From positions 744,001 to 808,000 of the forward strand of contig NZ_CP049037.1 in NCBI RefSeq assembly GCF_011040495.1: DNA of 64,000 bases, in the 5' to 3' direction. The translations under genes and the position numbers were made by a program. This DNA is from Pseudohalocynthiibacter aestuariivivens. Lineage in GTDB: Bacteria > Pseudomonadota > Alphaproteobacteria > Rhodobacterales > Rhodobacteraceae. Below the pieces are notes generated by a model. The model was not told where the DNA came from. It saw only the letters and a program-made list of their open reading frames with translations, and did not search any database. Of the stretch, positions 17,691 through 25,204 are shown in pieces. Position 1 is the first letter of the stretch. Every line of letters begins with the position of its first letter.

Positions 17691-18062
17691 CTAAGGATTG
17701 CCGAACTTCTGGCCGCTGCCGGTCACGTGATCCCACCACTTGTAGTTTCCAGTGCCATCGCAGACAGAAAAGCTCCAGTAGCTCGGCACGACCTTACCCG
17801 GGGCGATATTCCTACTGCTGTAACAGGTCCAGGTTCCGTCTTTCCGCTCCAGGCATACTTTCAGGTCAATCCGCCGGTTCCCGGATGCATTCCGCATTTT
17901 TACCGCAAAACTATCGGCGCTATTGCAACTGCCGCCCCATTTGTGGCTGTGATAGTCGGCCAACTGGGCATCACCAGCCGCCGCCCCAGAAGCACATTGA
18001 ATAGCGAAGAAAAGTGCCGCAGCACCGAAAATTCGGTGCAGTGTGAAATTTGAAAAAGTCAT
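17691..18062 (-). CDS. Small secreted cysteine-containing protein, unknown
   Basis: 123 aa from the ATG at 18062. N-terminal signal peptide (about 1-29, hydrophobic IFGAAALFFAIQCASGAAA). The mature part is about 95 residues, rich in Trp, Lys and Gly, with four cysteines (GGSCNSAD, KVCLERK, TWTCYSS, FSVCDG) that could form two disulfides in the periplasm. Not recognised. Its stop codon lies seven bases from the CCA end of the convergent tRNA-Ser, and the upstream sequence is more AT-rich than its neighbours. Both fit recent arrival at a tRNA 3' end, though no integrase or att repeat was seen. Confidence 0.65.
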   Translation of the reverse strand: MTFSNFTLHRIFGAAALFFAIQCASGAAAGDAQLADYHSHKWGGSCNSADSFAVKMRNASGNRRIDLKVCLERKDGTWTCYSSRNIAPGKVVPSYWSFSVCDGTGNYKWWDHVTGSGQKFGNP

Positions 18063-18212
18063 GAATCGCCTGCTTTTGAAATAATGAACTGTCAATATTC
18101 AATAGCTTAGCTGTCACAACGACACTCGGTCAAACGAATTACAGCTTGGGTATGTTATTAATGCAGAACACCTATCGGTAGACACGCGGCACCCGCTCCC
18201 TTGCTCTGGTTC

Positions 18213-18689
18213 TCAGGGATCCGCATCCTGCAACCCAAAGGTCAAACCAAAGCTGATCACCGCATCCGCAGTTCCCCCATCACCGGGGAAAACCTGAACA
18301 AACGCGTTGCCATAGCGCGCGCGCATACCCGCCAACGGGATCACGTCGCCCGCATGCACATCGAATCGGCGGCCATCGCCGGGATACAGAGCCAGCCCAC
18401 CGGTCAACGCAATCTGCGCCGTGCCGCGTTCATAGAGGGGCAATCCGGCCATCACGGCCGCCGCCCCGCGCCCATAACTGTTGCGAAACCCGCCCACGGT
18501 CCAGTCCACGCGCTCCCCCTCCCAAGTCAGGAACGCACCGGGATTGACCTCGTCAAAGTTGGTGCTGGCGTTGACGTGATGCGAACCCAGCAGGATCGAC
18601 ACCCGGTCCTGCGCGGCGACAGGAAGCGCCCCAATGCTAACCAATGCGAACGCCACAGCGCCCCGCAACATGCTGGGAAAATTCGTCAT
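18213..18689 (-). CDS. Predicted outer-membrane/periplasmic beta-rich protein, unknown
   Basis: 158 aa from the ATG at 18689, which has AGGACAG upstream; the longer open frame to the right is not credible coding sequence. Signal peptide about 1-25 (VSIGALPVAAQD). The mature protein alternates hydrophobic and polar residues with many glycines (VSILLGSHHVNAS, GAFLTWEG, WTVGGFRNSYGRG, GTAQIALTGGLALYPG, AVISFGLTFGL), the pattern of a small eight-strand barrel. No enzyme motif recognised with confidence. Confidence 0.65.
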   Translation of the reverse strand: MTNFPSMLRGAVAFALVSIGALPVAAQDRVSILLGSHHVNASTNFDEVNPGAFLTWEGERVDWTVGGFRNSYGRGAAAVMAGLPLYERGTAQIALTGGLALYPGDGRRFDVHAGDVIPLAGMRARYGNAFVQVFPGDGGTADAVISFGLTFGLQDADP

Positions 18690-18909
18690 CTGTCCTGCCT
18701 CTTCATTCTTTTGCCCAAGATACCCACGAATGGCGTGCGTCAAAACGGCCAATCTGTGGCTTTTGCAAGGTTTCCCATCAGGTGAGTCTGAAAGGTCGCA
18801 GGTGGTGCCTGATCCGGCACTTTGACCGAAAACAATCAGCCCGAATCCGGAACACCTGCCGCGACACACCGTTGACCTGTCACATTCCACAAATTGGAAA
18901 GGACATCCC

Positions 18910-19290
18910 ATGGCTGCCAAGACGCCAAAAAAACGCGACAATCGCGACATTCCAGATAACGAAATGCCACCACATGACCCTCGGACGGATGATGTCGTGA
19001 CACCTGAACAGCGAGATGACATGACCCGGCATCCCCCCGCCGCATCGCGCACGACCGACGCAGAAGCCGGCGCTCAGATCGACCCGAGCGGCCCGCCCGC
19101 CGCATCCACCGGGGCACGCCCCGACACGGAGCGCGAAGTGCGCGCCGGCCCGGGTGACGCTGGTGCCTCGGACGCACCCCGCCCACTGGATCAAAGTCCG
19201 GCAGACCGCCGTCGTGCAACGTCCGCGCAATGGATTTTCGGGGCCGGAGCCGTGCTGGCACTGATCCTGCTCATCGCACTGGTCTTGTGA
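18910..19290 (+). CDS. Small disordered protein with C-terminal membrane anchor
   Basis: 126 aa. The first 100 residues are charged and rich in Asp, Pro, Ala and Arg with no predicted fold. The last 20 (IFGAGAVLALILLIALVL) form one membrane helix at the extreme C-terminus, a tail-anchored layout. GGAAAGGA precedes the ATG. Not recognised; codon position composition looks coding. Confidence 0.6.
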   Translation: MAAKTPKKRDNRDIPDNEMPPHDPRTDDVVTPEQRDDMTRHPPAASRTTDAEAGAQIDPSGPPAASTGARPDTEREVRAGPGDAGASDAPRPLDQSPADRRRATSAQWIFGAGAVLALILLIALVL

Positions 19291-19320
19291 AACGCCAACG
19301 TCGCTGAGGTGCGCGCAGCC

Positions 19321-19677
19321 TTATGAGGCGCTGACGACGTAGAGCTTGCGCATATGCTCATGGATTACCCACTCGCCCGTCCAGCCCTGCGGTAGCACCA
19401 ACAGGTCGCCCGGACCGATATCGCGGCTGCGCGACCCGTCGACATTGCTGACCGTCGCGCGGCCCGAAATGATGTGGCAGTATTCGCCGCCCTTGGTGCG
19501 ATCCGCGGTAAAATGCCCCGGCGTGCACTCCCATACCCCGATGGACGTGCGTCCATCCGCCGAGGACCATAGCCCCTTGGCAGCTTCTTTCTGCCCGTCA
19601 GTCAGTGTCGTTGGCTTCGGCTTGAATTCGCCTATCTCGATTGCGGACAGATCGCCAAATGTCTCTAGATCAACCAT
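19321..19677 (-). CDS. Cupin-domain protein (DUF861/EutQ-like)
   Basis: 118 aa single-domain cupin. The two cupin boxes are GGEYCHIISGRATV and GDLLVLPQGWTGEW; the N-terminal WECTPGHFTADRTKGGEY fits the cupin_3 group. Several usual metal ligands are replaced (Tyr-Cys-His in place of the HxH pair), as in EutQ-like members. Divergent from the MttB-family gene and sharing its 207-base promoter region with a palindrome, which hints at co-control. Ligand unknown. Confidence 0.85.
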   Translation of the reverse strand: MVDLETFGDLSAIEIGEFKPKPTTLTDGQKEAAKGLWSSADGRTSIGVWECTPGHFTADRTKGGEYCHIISGRATVSNVDGSRSRDIGPGDLLVLPQGWTGEWVIHEHMRKLYVVSAS

Positions 19678-19826
19678 AATTACCCCTCTCTCATTCGCTG
19701 TGTCATCCGCCTATTAGCATCCTTCGGCCGCCTGACACAGGCCCAAATTCCCAACGCGAAGCCGAAACCAAAACCCTGCGGTGCTCGCCCCGCCCACAGG
19801 CCGCCAGTATGTTCTTCCCACACTGT

Positions 19827-19836
19827 ACACATGTGT
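19827..19836. promoter_or_regulatory. Palindrome between cupin and mttB-family genes
   Basis: ACACATGTGT, a perfect 10-bp palindrome, lies 49 bases upstream of the MttB-family start in the divergent intergenic region. It is a candidate operator, perhaps for the TetR-type regulator encoded downstream. Ten bases is short and chance is possible. Confidence 0.3.
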
Positions 19837-19884
19837 CTAGCATCTGCAGCAGAATCACCTCGCGCTTTATAGGAAGAGGCGGCA

Positions 19885-21432
19885 ATGACCCTCGACACTT
19901 CCCCCAAACGCCGCGGACGGCGCGCAAAACACGCCGATGCCGACGCAGCGCCGACCCGCAAGGTCGACTACCGCACTCTGCGCAACCCTTTCCCATTGAT
20001 GAGCGTCTTTTCCGAGGACCGGATCGAGGCGATGCACAACACCGCACTCGATGTGCTTGAACGGTTGGGGATAAAGGTCCTGTTGCCCGAGGCGCGTGCG
20101 CTTTTCCGGGCGGGTTGTGCGCGAGTGAATGACAGCACAGAGATGGTCCATATCGGGCGCGACATGGTCGAGGCCGCGCTTGCCATCGCGCCGCGTCGGA
20201 TCGACTGCCGCGCCGGTGCGCGCGACCGGAACATCACACTGGAACTGGGTAATCTGATTTTTCAGCCCGGTGCAGGCGCGCCTCATGCCACCGACCTGTC
20301 CCGTGGCCGACGGCCCGGAGATGCAAAATCCTATGTCGAACTGACCCAATTGACCCAGCATTTCGACGTTCTGCACATGGTCCCCCCGCTGATCGAGCCG
20401 CAGGATATTCCACTGAACCTGCGGCATTACTTCACCATGCAGACCCAGATGACCCAGACGGATAAGCTGCCGTTTGTGTACGCACGCGGCACACCGCAAG
20501 TGCAGCAAAGCTTTGAATTGTTGCGCGACTTCAGAGGCCTGACAGATGATGAATTTCACAGCGCACCCCATTGTTATACAATCATAAACACCAATTCACC
20601 CCGTCAGATTGATACACCGATGGCCCAAGGTCTGATTGACTTTGCCCGCGCCCGGCAGGTCAGCATTGTCACCCCGTTCACATTGATGGGCGCGATGGGA
20701 CCAATCACCGTCGCGGGCGCGATCACGCTCAGCCATGCCGAAGCATTAGCCGCCATCACCCTGACGCAACTGGCCCAGCCCGGCGCGCCAGTGTGTTACG
20801 GCACGTTCACCTCGAACGTTGATATGAAATCAGGGGCCCCCGCCTTTGGCACCCCCGAACATTTTCAGGCGTCTGTGGCAGCGGGCCAACTGGCGCGCAG
20901 GATTGGCCTGCCGTGGCGCGGAGCCTCTGGATCGGCGGCCAACATCAACGACGCGCAGGCCGCGAACGAAACCCAGTTCGGCAGTTGGGGCTGCTTGCTG
21001 GCAGGCGCCACCGTCATCGTGCATGCCGCGGGCTGGATCGAGGGCGGGCTGACTGTCAGCTATGAAAAGCTGATCACCGATATGGAAGTGTTGCAAATGG
21101 TGGCAGAGCTTTGCGCCGGGGTCAGCGCCACCGACGCCGATATTGGCCTTTCGGCACTGGAAGAAGTGCAACCCGGCGGACATTTCTTTGGCGCGCAGCA
21201 CACTTTGGAACGCTACCAGAGCGAATTTTACGAGCCGCTCATCGGCGACTGGTCGAATTTCGGCACATGGACAGAACGCGGCGCGCAGGATGCCACTGCC
21301 CGTGCCACGCACAAATGGCAGGAGATTCTGGCAGGGTTCAAACCTCCCGTCATCAACCCCGATCGTGCCGCAGCCCTCAATGACGCCATCGTGCGCGGTA
21401 CAGAGGCGGGCGGCGCGCTACCCGAGAGTTGA
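19885..21432 (+). CDS. Trimethylamine methyltransferase-family protein (MttB superfamily, non-pyrrolysine)
   Basis: 515 aa, MttB superfamily: corrinoid-dependent methyltransferases acting on quaternary or tertiary amines. Recognised by DYRTLRNPFPLMSVFSEDRI, DVLERLGIKVLLPEARALF, TPFTLMGAMGPITVAGA and YGTFTSNVDMKSGAPAFGTP. There is no in-frame amber codon, so it is a non-pyrrolysine member, the group whose studied members use glycine betaine, proline betaine or carnitine rather than trimethylamine. AGGAAGAGG precedes the ATG. A TetR-type gene follows by 30 bases. Methyl acceptor presumably a corrinoid protein such as that at 11039. The substrate cannot be read from sequence. Confidence 0.87.
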   Translation: MTLDTSPKRRGRRAKHADADAAPTRKVDYRTLRNPFPLMSVFSEDRIEAMHNTALDVLERLGIKVLLPEARALFRAGCARVNDSTEMVHIGRDMVEAALAIAPRRIDCRAGARDRNITLELGNLIFQPGAGAPHATDLSRGRRPGDAKSYVELTQLTQHFDVLHMVPPLIEPQDIPLNLRHYFTMQTQMTQTDKLPFVYARGTPQVQQSFELLRDFRGLTDDEFHSAPHCYTIINTNSPRQIDTPMAQGLIDFARARQVSIVTPFTLMGAMGPITVAGAITLSHAEALAAITLTQLAQPGAPVCYGTFTSNVDMKSGAPAFGTPEHFQASVAAGQLARRIGLPWRGASGSAANINDAQAANETQFGSWGCLLAGATVIVHAAGWIEGGLTVSYEKLITDMEVLQMVAELCAGVSATDADIGLSALEEVQPGGHFFGAQHTLERYQSEFYEPLIGDWSNFGTWTERGAQDATARATHKWQEILAGFKPPVINPDRAAALNDAIVRGTEAGGALPES

Positions 21433-21462
21433 GCCAACCCACCGGACTGATGAAAGATAAAC

Positions 21463-22113
21463 GTGACAAACCCGACAGATAACACCCCTACGCACTCTCC
21501 GGGCGGTAACGTCAAGGCAACCCGCGACGACTGGTTGAGCATGGCGATGGACGTGCTCATCAGCGACGGTGTCAGCCACGTCAAAATTCTGGGATTAGGC
21601 CAACGGCTGGGCGTATCTCGATCCAGTTTCTACTGGTATTTCAATACGCGGCAGGACCTTCTTGATGCACTACTCGAAGTTTGGGAACGCACCAACACCG
21701 GCATCGTCCTGCGCCACGCCGCGATGCCCTCGGACACGATCACGCAGGCGGTTTGTCTGCTGTTTCGCGCCTTCATCAACCCCGCACTCTTTAATCACAA
21801 ACTTGATTTTGCCGTGCGCGAATGGGCCCGCCGTGATACCGCTATTCGCCGCGTCATCGAGAACACCGACGCCACCCGCCATGCGGCAATTGCCGCGATG
21901 TTCGCGCGCCACGGCTATAGCGATTACGAGGCCGATGTGCGGGCCAGGATCCTATATTATCAACAGATTGGTTATTACGCTCTGGACCTGCAAGAATCTG
22001 CCGCTGACCGGATCGAGCGGACCGAAGGCTATCTGCTGGGCTTCACCGGCGTCGTCCCGTCCGCCCCAGAGGTAGAGGCGGCCATCGCCTATGCCAAAAC
22101 ACACATGACGTGA
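21463..22113 (+). CDS. TetR/AcrR-family transcriptional regulator
   Basis: 216 aa from a GTG start at 21463. N-terminal helix-turn-helix about 20-68: WLSMAMDVLISDGVSHVKI then LGVSRSSFYWYFNTRQDLLD, the canonical TetR recognition helix. The C-terminal ligand domain is unassigned. It directly follows the MttB-family gene, so it most likely controls that gene or itself in response to a methylated amine or its product. Confidence 0.88.
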   Translation: MTNPTDNTPTHSPGGNVKATRDDWLSMAMDVLISDGVSHVKILGLGQRLGVSRSSFYWYFNTRQDLLDALLEVWERTNTGIVLRHAAMPSDTITQAVCLLFRAFINPALFNHKLDFAVREWARRDTAIRRVIENTDATRHAAIAAMFARHGYSDYEADVRARILYYQQIGYYALDLQESAADRIERTEGYLLGFTGVVPSAPEVEAAIAYAKTHMT

Positions 22114-22194
22114 TTTTACCTCGCTATCCTTGGCGCGTATTGAGGTTGGAGTCGCACGAAAGGCCCGATAGCAGGCCACCCGCCCTGCGGGCTC

Positions 22195-23889
22195 CTAGCC
22201 GATGATCTCGAACCGGGTCACATCCACCATGCCCCGGTCGGTGATCTTCAAGGCCGGAATGACCGGCAATGCAAGAAAAGCCAGTTGCAGGAACGGCTCG
22301 TGCAGTTCCACCCCGAGGCTGACCGCCGCATCGCGCAACTCTACCAGCCGGTCGCGCACGTCCTCGAACGGTGCAAGGCTCATCAGCCCGGCCACCGGCA
22401 GCGCCAGTTCGGCCAGCACCCGCCCGCCCTGCGCCACGACGAAACCACCCTCGATCTCGCCCAGCCGGTTGGCCGCCAGCGCCATATCGGCATAATCCAC
22501 GCCCACGCAGGCAATGTTGTGATGGTCGTGACACACGGTCGAGGCAATGGCCCCGCTCTTCAGGCCAAAGCCACGGACGAAACCAGTAGCGATATTGCCG
22601 TTCTTGCCATGCCGCTCGACCACGGCGATACGCGCCAGATCGCGGGCCGGGTCCGGGCGCTTGTCTCCGTCCTCGATCGCGATCTGTTCTTTCAGATGCT
22701 CCGTGATGATCCTGCCCTCGACAATACCGATCACATCGGTGTCCTCGCGGTTGGCCTTGGCCCGGAAATGCGCTGCCTCCAGCCGTGGGGCTTTGACTGA
22801 ATTCCGCCCGATAGGCTCCAACGTCCCGCGCGCATCAAAGGCGCGCGCGTCGACCCGCTGCCCGGCGCAAAACACCGCTTGCACATCGCACGCCTCTAGA
22901 CTGCCGACCGCGACGATATCAGCGCGCTGACCCGGGGCGATCATGCCACGATCCTTCAGCCCGAATGCCTCTGCCGCCGACAAGGACGCCGCGCGATAGG
23001 CGGCCAAGGGCGACGTGCCCAGCGAAATCAGCGTGCGGATCATGTAATCCAGATGCCCTTGCTCCGCGATGTCCAACGGGTTTCGATCATCGGTACACAG
23101 ACACATGTAAGGCGCAGTGCGCTCGTTCAGCAGCGGCTGCAAGGCATTCAGGTCCTTGGACACCGATCCCTCGCGGATCAGCACCCGCATCCCCTTGCGA
23201 AGCTTTTCCAGCGCCTCCTCGGCTGTGGTCGCCTCATGCTCGGTACGGATGCCCGCCGCGATATAGGCGTTCAGGTCCCGCCCTGTCAGTTGCGGGCAAT
23301 GCCCGTCAACATGCCCGCCCGCGAACAGCGCCAGCTTGGCCATCGCGCCCGGATCGCGATGGATCACACCGGGATAATTCATAAACTCCGCCAGCCCGAT
23401 GCCCGACGCATGACCCATCAGTGGTGCCAGATCCGCCGCGTCGATCCGCGCGCCTGCGGTTTCCATCTCGGTCGATGGCACACAGGAACTGAGCTGCACC
23501 CGAATATCCATCACCGTGCGCTCGCTTGCTGCCTGAAACCAGCGGATGCCGTCCGGGCCGATCACATTGGCAATCTCGTGTGGGTCGCAGATCGCTGTTG
23601 TTACCCCGTGCGGCGCCACGCAGCGGTCGAACTCGAAAGGTGTGACAAGGCTGCTCTCGATATGCAGATGCGTGTCGATGAATCCCGGCACCAGCGTCAG
23701 GCCGGAAACGTCGATCACCTCTCGTCCGTCATAAGTATCGCAGATACCCACCACCTGATCGCCGCAGATCGCCACATCACCAGTCAGCATCTCGCCGGTC
23801 ACCAGATCGAACATCCGCCCGCCGCGCAGCACCAGATCGGCAGGCATGTCGCCCCTGCCTTGCGCGATACGGGTCTCAAGATCGGCCAT
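22195..23889 (-). CDS. ade: Adenine deaminase
   Basis: 564 aa amidohydrolase of the Ade family, converting adenine to hypoxanthine for purine salvage. Metal site HLHIESS in the segment [15 protein letters not shown]; further family motifs [29 protein letters not shown], and the C-terminal domain with [12 protein letters not shown]. Leftward, 65 bases after the O-acetyltransferase gene and possibly in the same transcript as the cobalamin riboswitch 1 kb upstream. Confidence 0.95.
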   Translation of the reverse strand: MADLETRIAQGRGDMPADLVLRGGRMFDLVTGEMLTGDVAICGDQVVGICDTYDGREVIDVSGLTLVPGFIDTHLHIESSLVTPFEFDRCVAPHGVTTAICDPHEIANVIGPDGIRWFQAASERTVMDIRVQLSSCVPSTEMETAGARIDAADLAPLMGHASGIGLAEFMNYPGVIHRDPGAMAKLALFAGGHVDGHCPQLTGRDLNAYIAAGIRTEHEATTAEEALEKLRKGMRVLIREGSVSKDLNALQPLLNERTAPYMCLCTDDRNPLDIAEQGHLDYMIRTLISLGTSPLAAYRAASLSAAEAFGLKDRGMIAPGQRADIVAVGSLEACDVQAVFCAGQRVDARAFDARGTLEPIGRNSVKAPRLEAAHFRAKANREDTDVIGIVEGRIITEHLKEQIAIEDGDKRPDPARDLARIAVVERHGKNGNIATGFVRGFGLKSGAIASTVCHDHHNIACVGVDYADMALAANRLGEIEGGFVVAQGGRVLAELALPVAGLMSLAPFEDVRDRLVELRDAAVSLGVELHEPFLQLAFLALPVIPALKITDRGMVDVTRFEIIG

Positions 23890-23954
23890 AGTATGCTCCT
23901 GTCAGGTGCGATGCGATACAACCATCCTAAGGGACCGCGCGGGTCGTGGAAACC

Positions 23955-24509
23955 TCAGCCGCGCTGGCGCGCCGGATTGCCCATCACCGTGGCCCCCTGC
24001 GGCACGTCGCGGGTCACCACACTGCCCGCGCCGACAATCGCACCAGCCCCAATCGTCACCCCACCCAGTAGGGTCGCACCGCCGCCGATCCAGACATCCG
24101 CGCCCAGCGTCACGGGATGCGCACGTTCCAGCCCCGCCCGGCGCTGAACAGGATCGTGGTGATGCTCGGGGCAATAAATCTGCACCTGCGGCCCCAGCAT
24201 GCAACGATCGCCGATATGCACCGGTGCCGTATCCAGAATGGTGCAACCTGCGTTCAGATAGACATCGCGCCCCAGATGAATGTTGATCCCATATGCACAA
24301 TGAAACGGCGCCTCGACAAAGGTCCCCTCGCCGACCTGCGCCATCAGCGCGCGCAATGTCGCGCCGATGGGCCCGCGCGTGTCGGGTGCGGTGGTGCTGT
24401 GCTGGTGGCAGGCATCGCGGGCGCGCGCCTGCATCGCCAACAGGTCGGGGTCAAGGCACCGATACCAATCGCCAGCCTGCATCTTGTCCCGTTCTGTCAG
24501 CGGCGCCAT
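23955..24509 (-). CDS. Sugar O-acetyltransferase (maltose/galactoside acetyltransferase family)
   Basis: 184 aa left-handed beta-helix acetyltransferase of the Maa/LacA/NodL kind. Start MAPLTERDKMQAGDWYRCLD (Mac domain), active-site His in the YCPEHHHDP stretch, and hexapeptide repeats (VTIGAGAIVGAGSVVTRDV). It uses acetyl-CoA on a sugar or related alcohol; the acceptor is unknown. The ATG at 24509 shares a base with the stop of the 92-aa ORF upstream (TGATG), so the two are coupled. Confidence 0.9.
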   Translation of the reverse strand: MAPLTERDKMQAGDWYRCLDPDLLAMQARARDACHQHSTTAPDTRGPIGATLRALMAQVGEGTFVEAPFHCAYGINIHLGRDVYLNAGCTILDTAPVHIGDRCMLGPQVQIYCPEHHHDPVQRRAGLERAHPVTLGADVWIGGGATLLGGVTIGAGAIVGAGSVVTRDVPQGATVMGNPARQRG

Positions 24510-24787
24510 CAATGTGGCCGCGCGCGGCGTCGCCGCTTGCCCCCCGGACGCACTGAGCCCGTGATCGGGCGCGTCGCGTCTTGCAGATATGCCACAAAGG
24601 CCTGCGCCGCCGCGCTCTCGGCGCGTTGTACCGCACGCTCGCTCAGGGCCGCACGCGCCGCGTCCGGGGTTGCAGGCCGCGCGCCCGCAAACGCCCATTC
24701 AAGAAACCCCAGACGCGCGGCAACCATAGCCGCGTCACCGGTCGCCCCATTCTGTTCCAGCCCAGCGATGATCTCTGTTACACTCAT
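24509..24787 (-). CDS. Small helical protein downstream of a cobalamin riboswitch, unknown
   Basis: 92 aa beginning MSVTEIIAGLEQNG, preceded by GGAGAAGAG. Predicted helical and Ala-rich (VAARLGFLEWAFAGARPATP), ending in a basic run (GGKRRRRARPH). First gene after the cobalamin riboswitch and coupled by a one-base stop/start overlap to the O-acetyltransferase gene. Not recognised. A longer open frame to the right passes through the riboswitch and is rejected as the start. Confidence 0.7.
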   Translation of the reverse strand: MSVTEIIAGLEQNGATGDAAMVAARLGFLEWAFAGARPATPDAARAALSERAVQRAESAAAQAFVAYLQDATRPITGSVRPGGKRRRRARPH

Positions 24788-24929
24788 ATTCTCTTCTCCG
24801 TGGCCACACCCCGGGCCAATCAGGGCAAGGGATAACGAGAGAGATGCACCGAACCGGCACGATGTCCCGGGCACGATCACCGCCCATATCGCCCCTCGCG
24901 ATTCGACGTCACGTTCCAGGGATTCCCTG

Positions 24930-25106
24930 GCCAGGCTGGTTTCCGGGCTTGGTCGGTGGGTCTTGCGGACCCAAGTGATCATGGCACCTTCCCAGACCGC
25001 AGATGGCCCAGTGGCATATCGCCCGATCACCCTCCCTTACCGTTGCGGGGGCAGCGCCGGACTTGCACCGGCTTCCCAATTCTCCGCGTATTCTGCGGCA
25101 CCTTGG
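24930..25106 (-). promoter_or_regulatory. Cobalamin riboswitch
   Basis: Minus-strand RNA with the conserved cobalamin-riboswitch blocks in order: AGGTGCCG, GGGAAGCCGGTGCAAGTCCG, the B12 box GCTGCCCCCGCAACGGTAAG (25060-25041), CCACTGG, GGGAAGG, and the closing AAGCCCGGAAACCAGCCTGG (24951-24932). A further hairpin CCAGGGATTCCCTGG (24917-24931) abuts its 3' end. It lies 142 bases before the 92-aa ORF. No T-tract terminator follows, so control is more likely at translation. B12 should repress the operon to its left. Confidence 0.9.
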
Positions 25107-25204
25107 AAATGACATGGTAGCAGCGGTACGAGGTTGCGCAAACCTTGTTTGCGGCAGGTTGGGGGTGAATTACGCAGGCGATGCGGTTTCTCGGCTGATC
25201 CCAT

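Noticed and set aside
19885..21432. Pyrrolysine-containing trimethylamine methyltransferase
   Set aside because: No in-frame amber codon interrupts the gene.
23053..24147. 364-aa open frame on the plus strand
   Set aside because: Antisense to adenine deaminase, with no recognisable domain.
24788..25030. Upstream extension of the 92-aa ORF
   Set aside because: The frame passes through the cobalamin riboswitch; the ATG at 24787 has a strong ribosome site.
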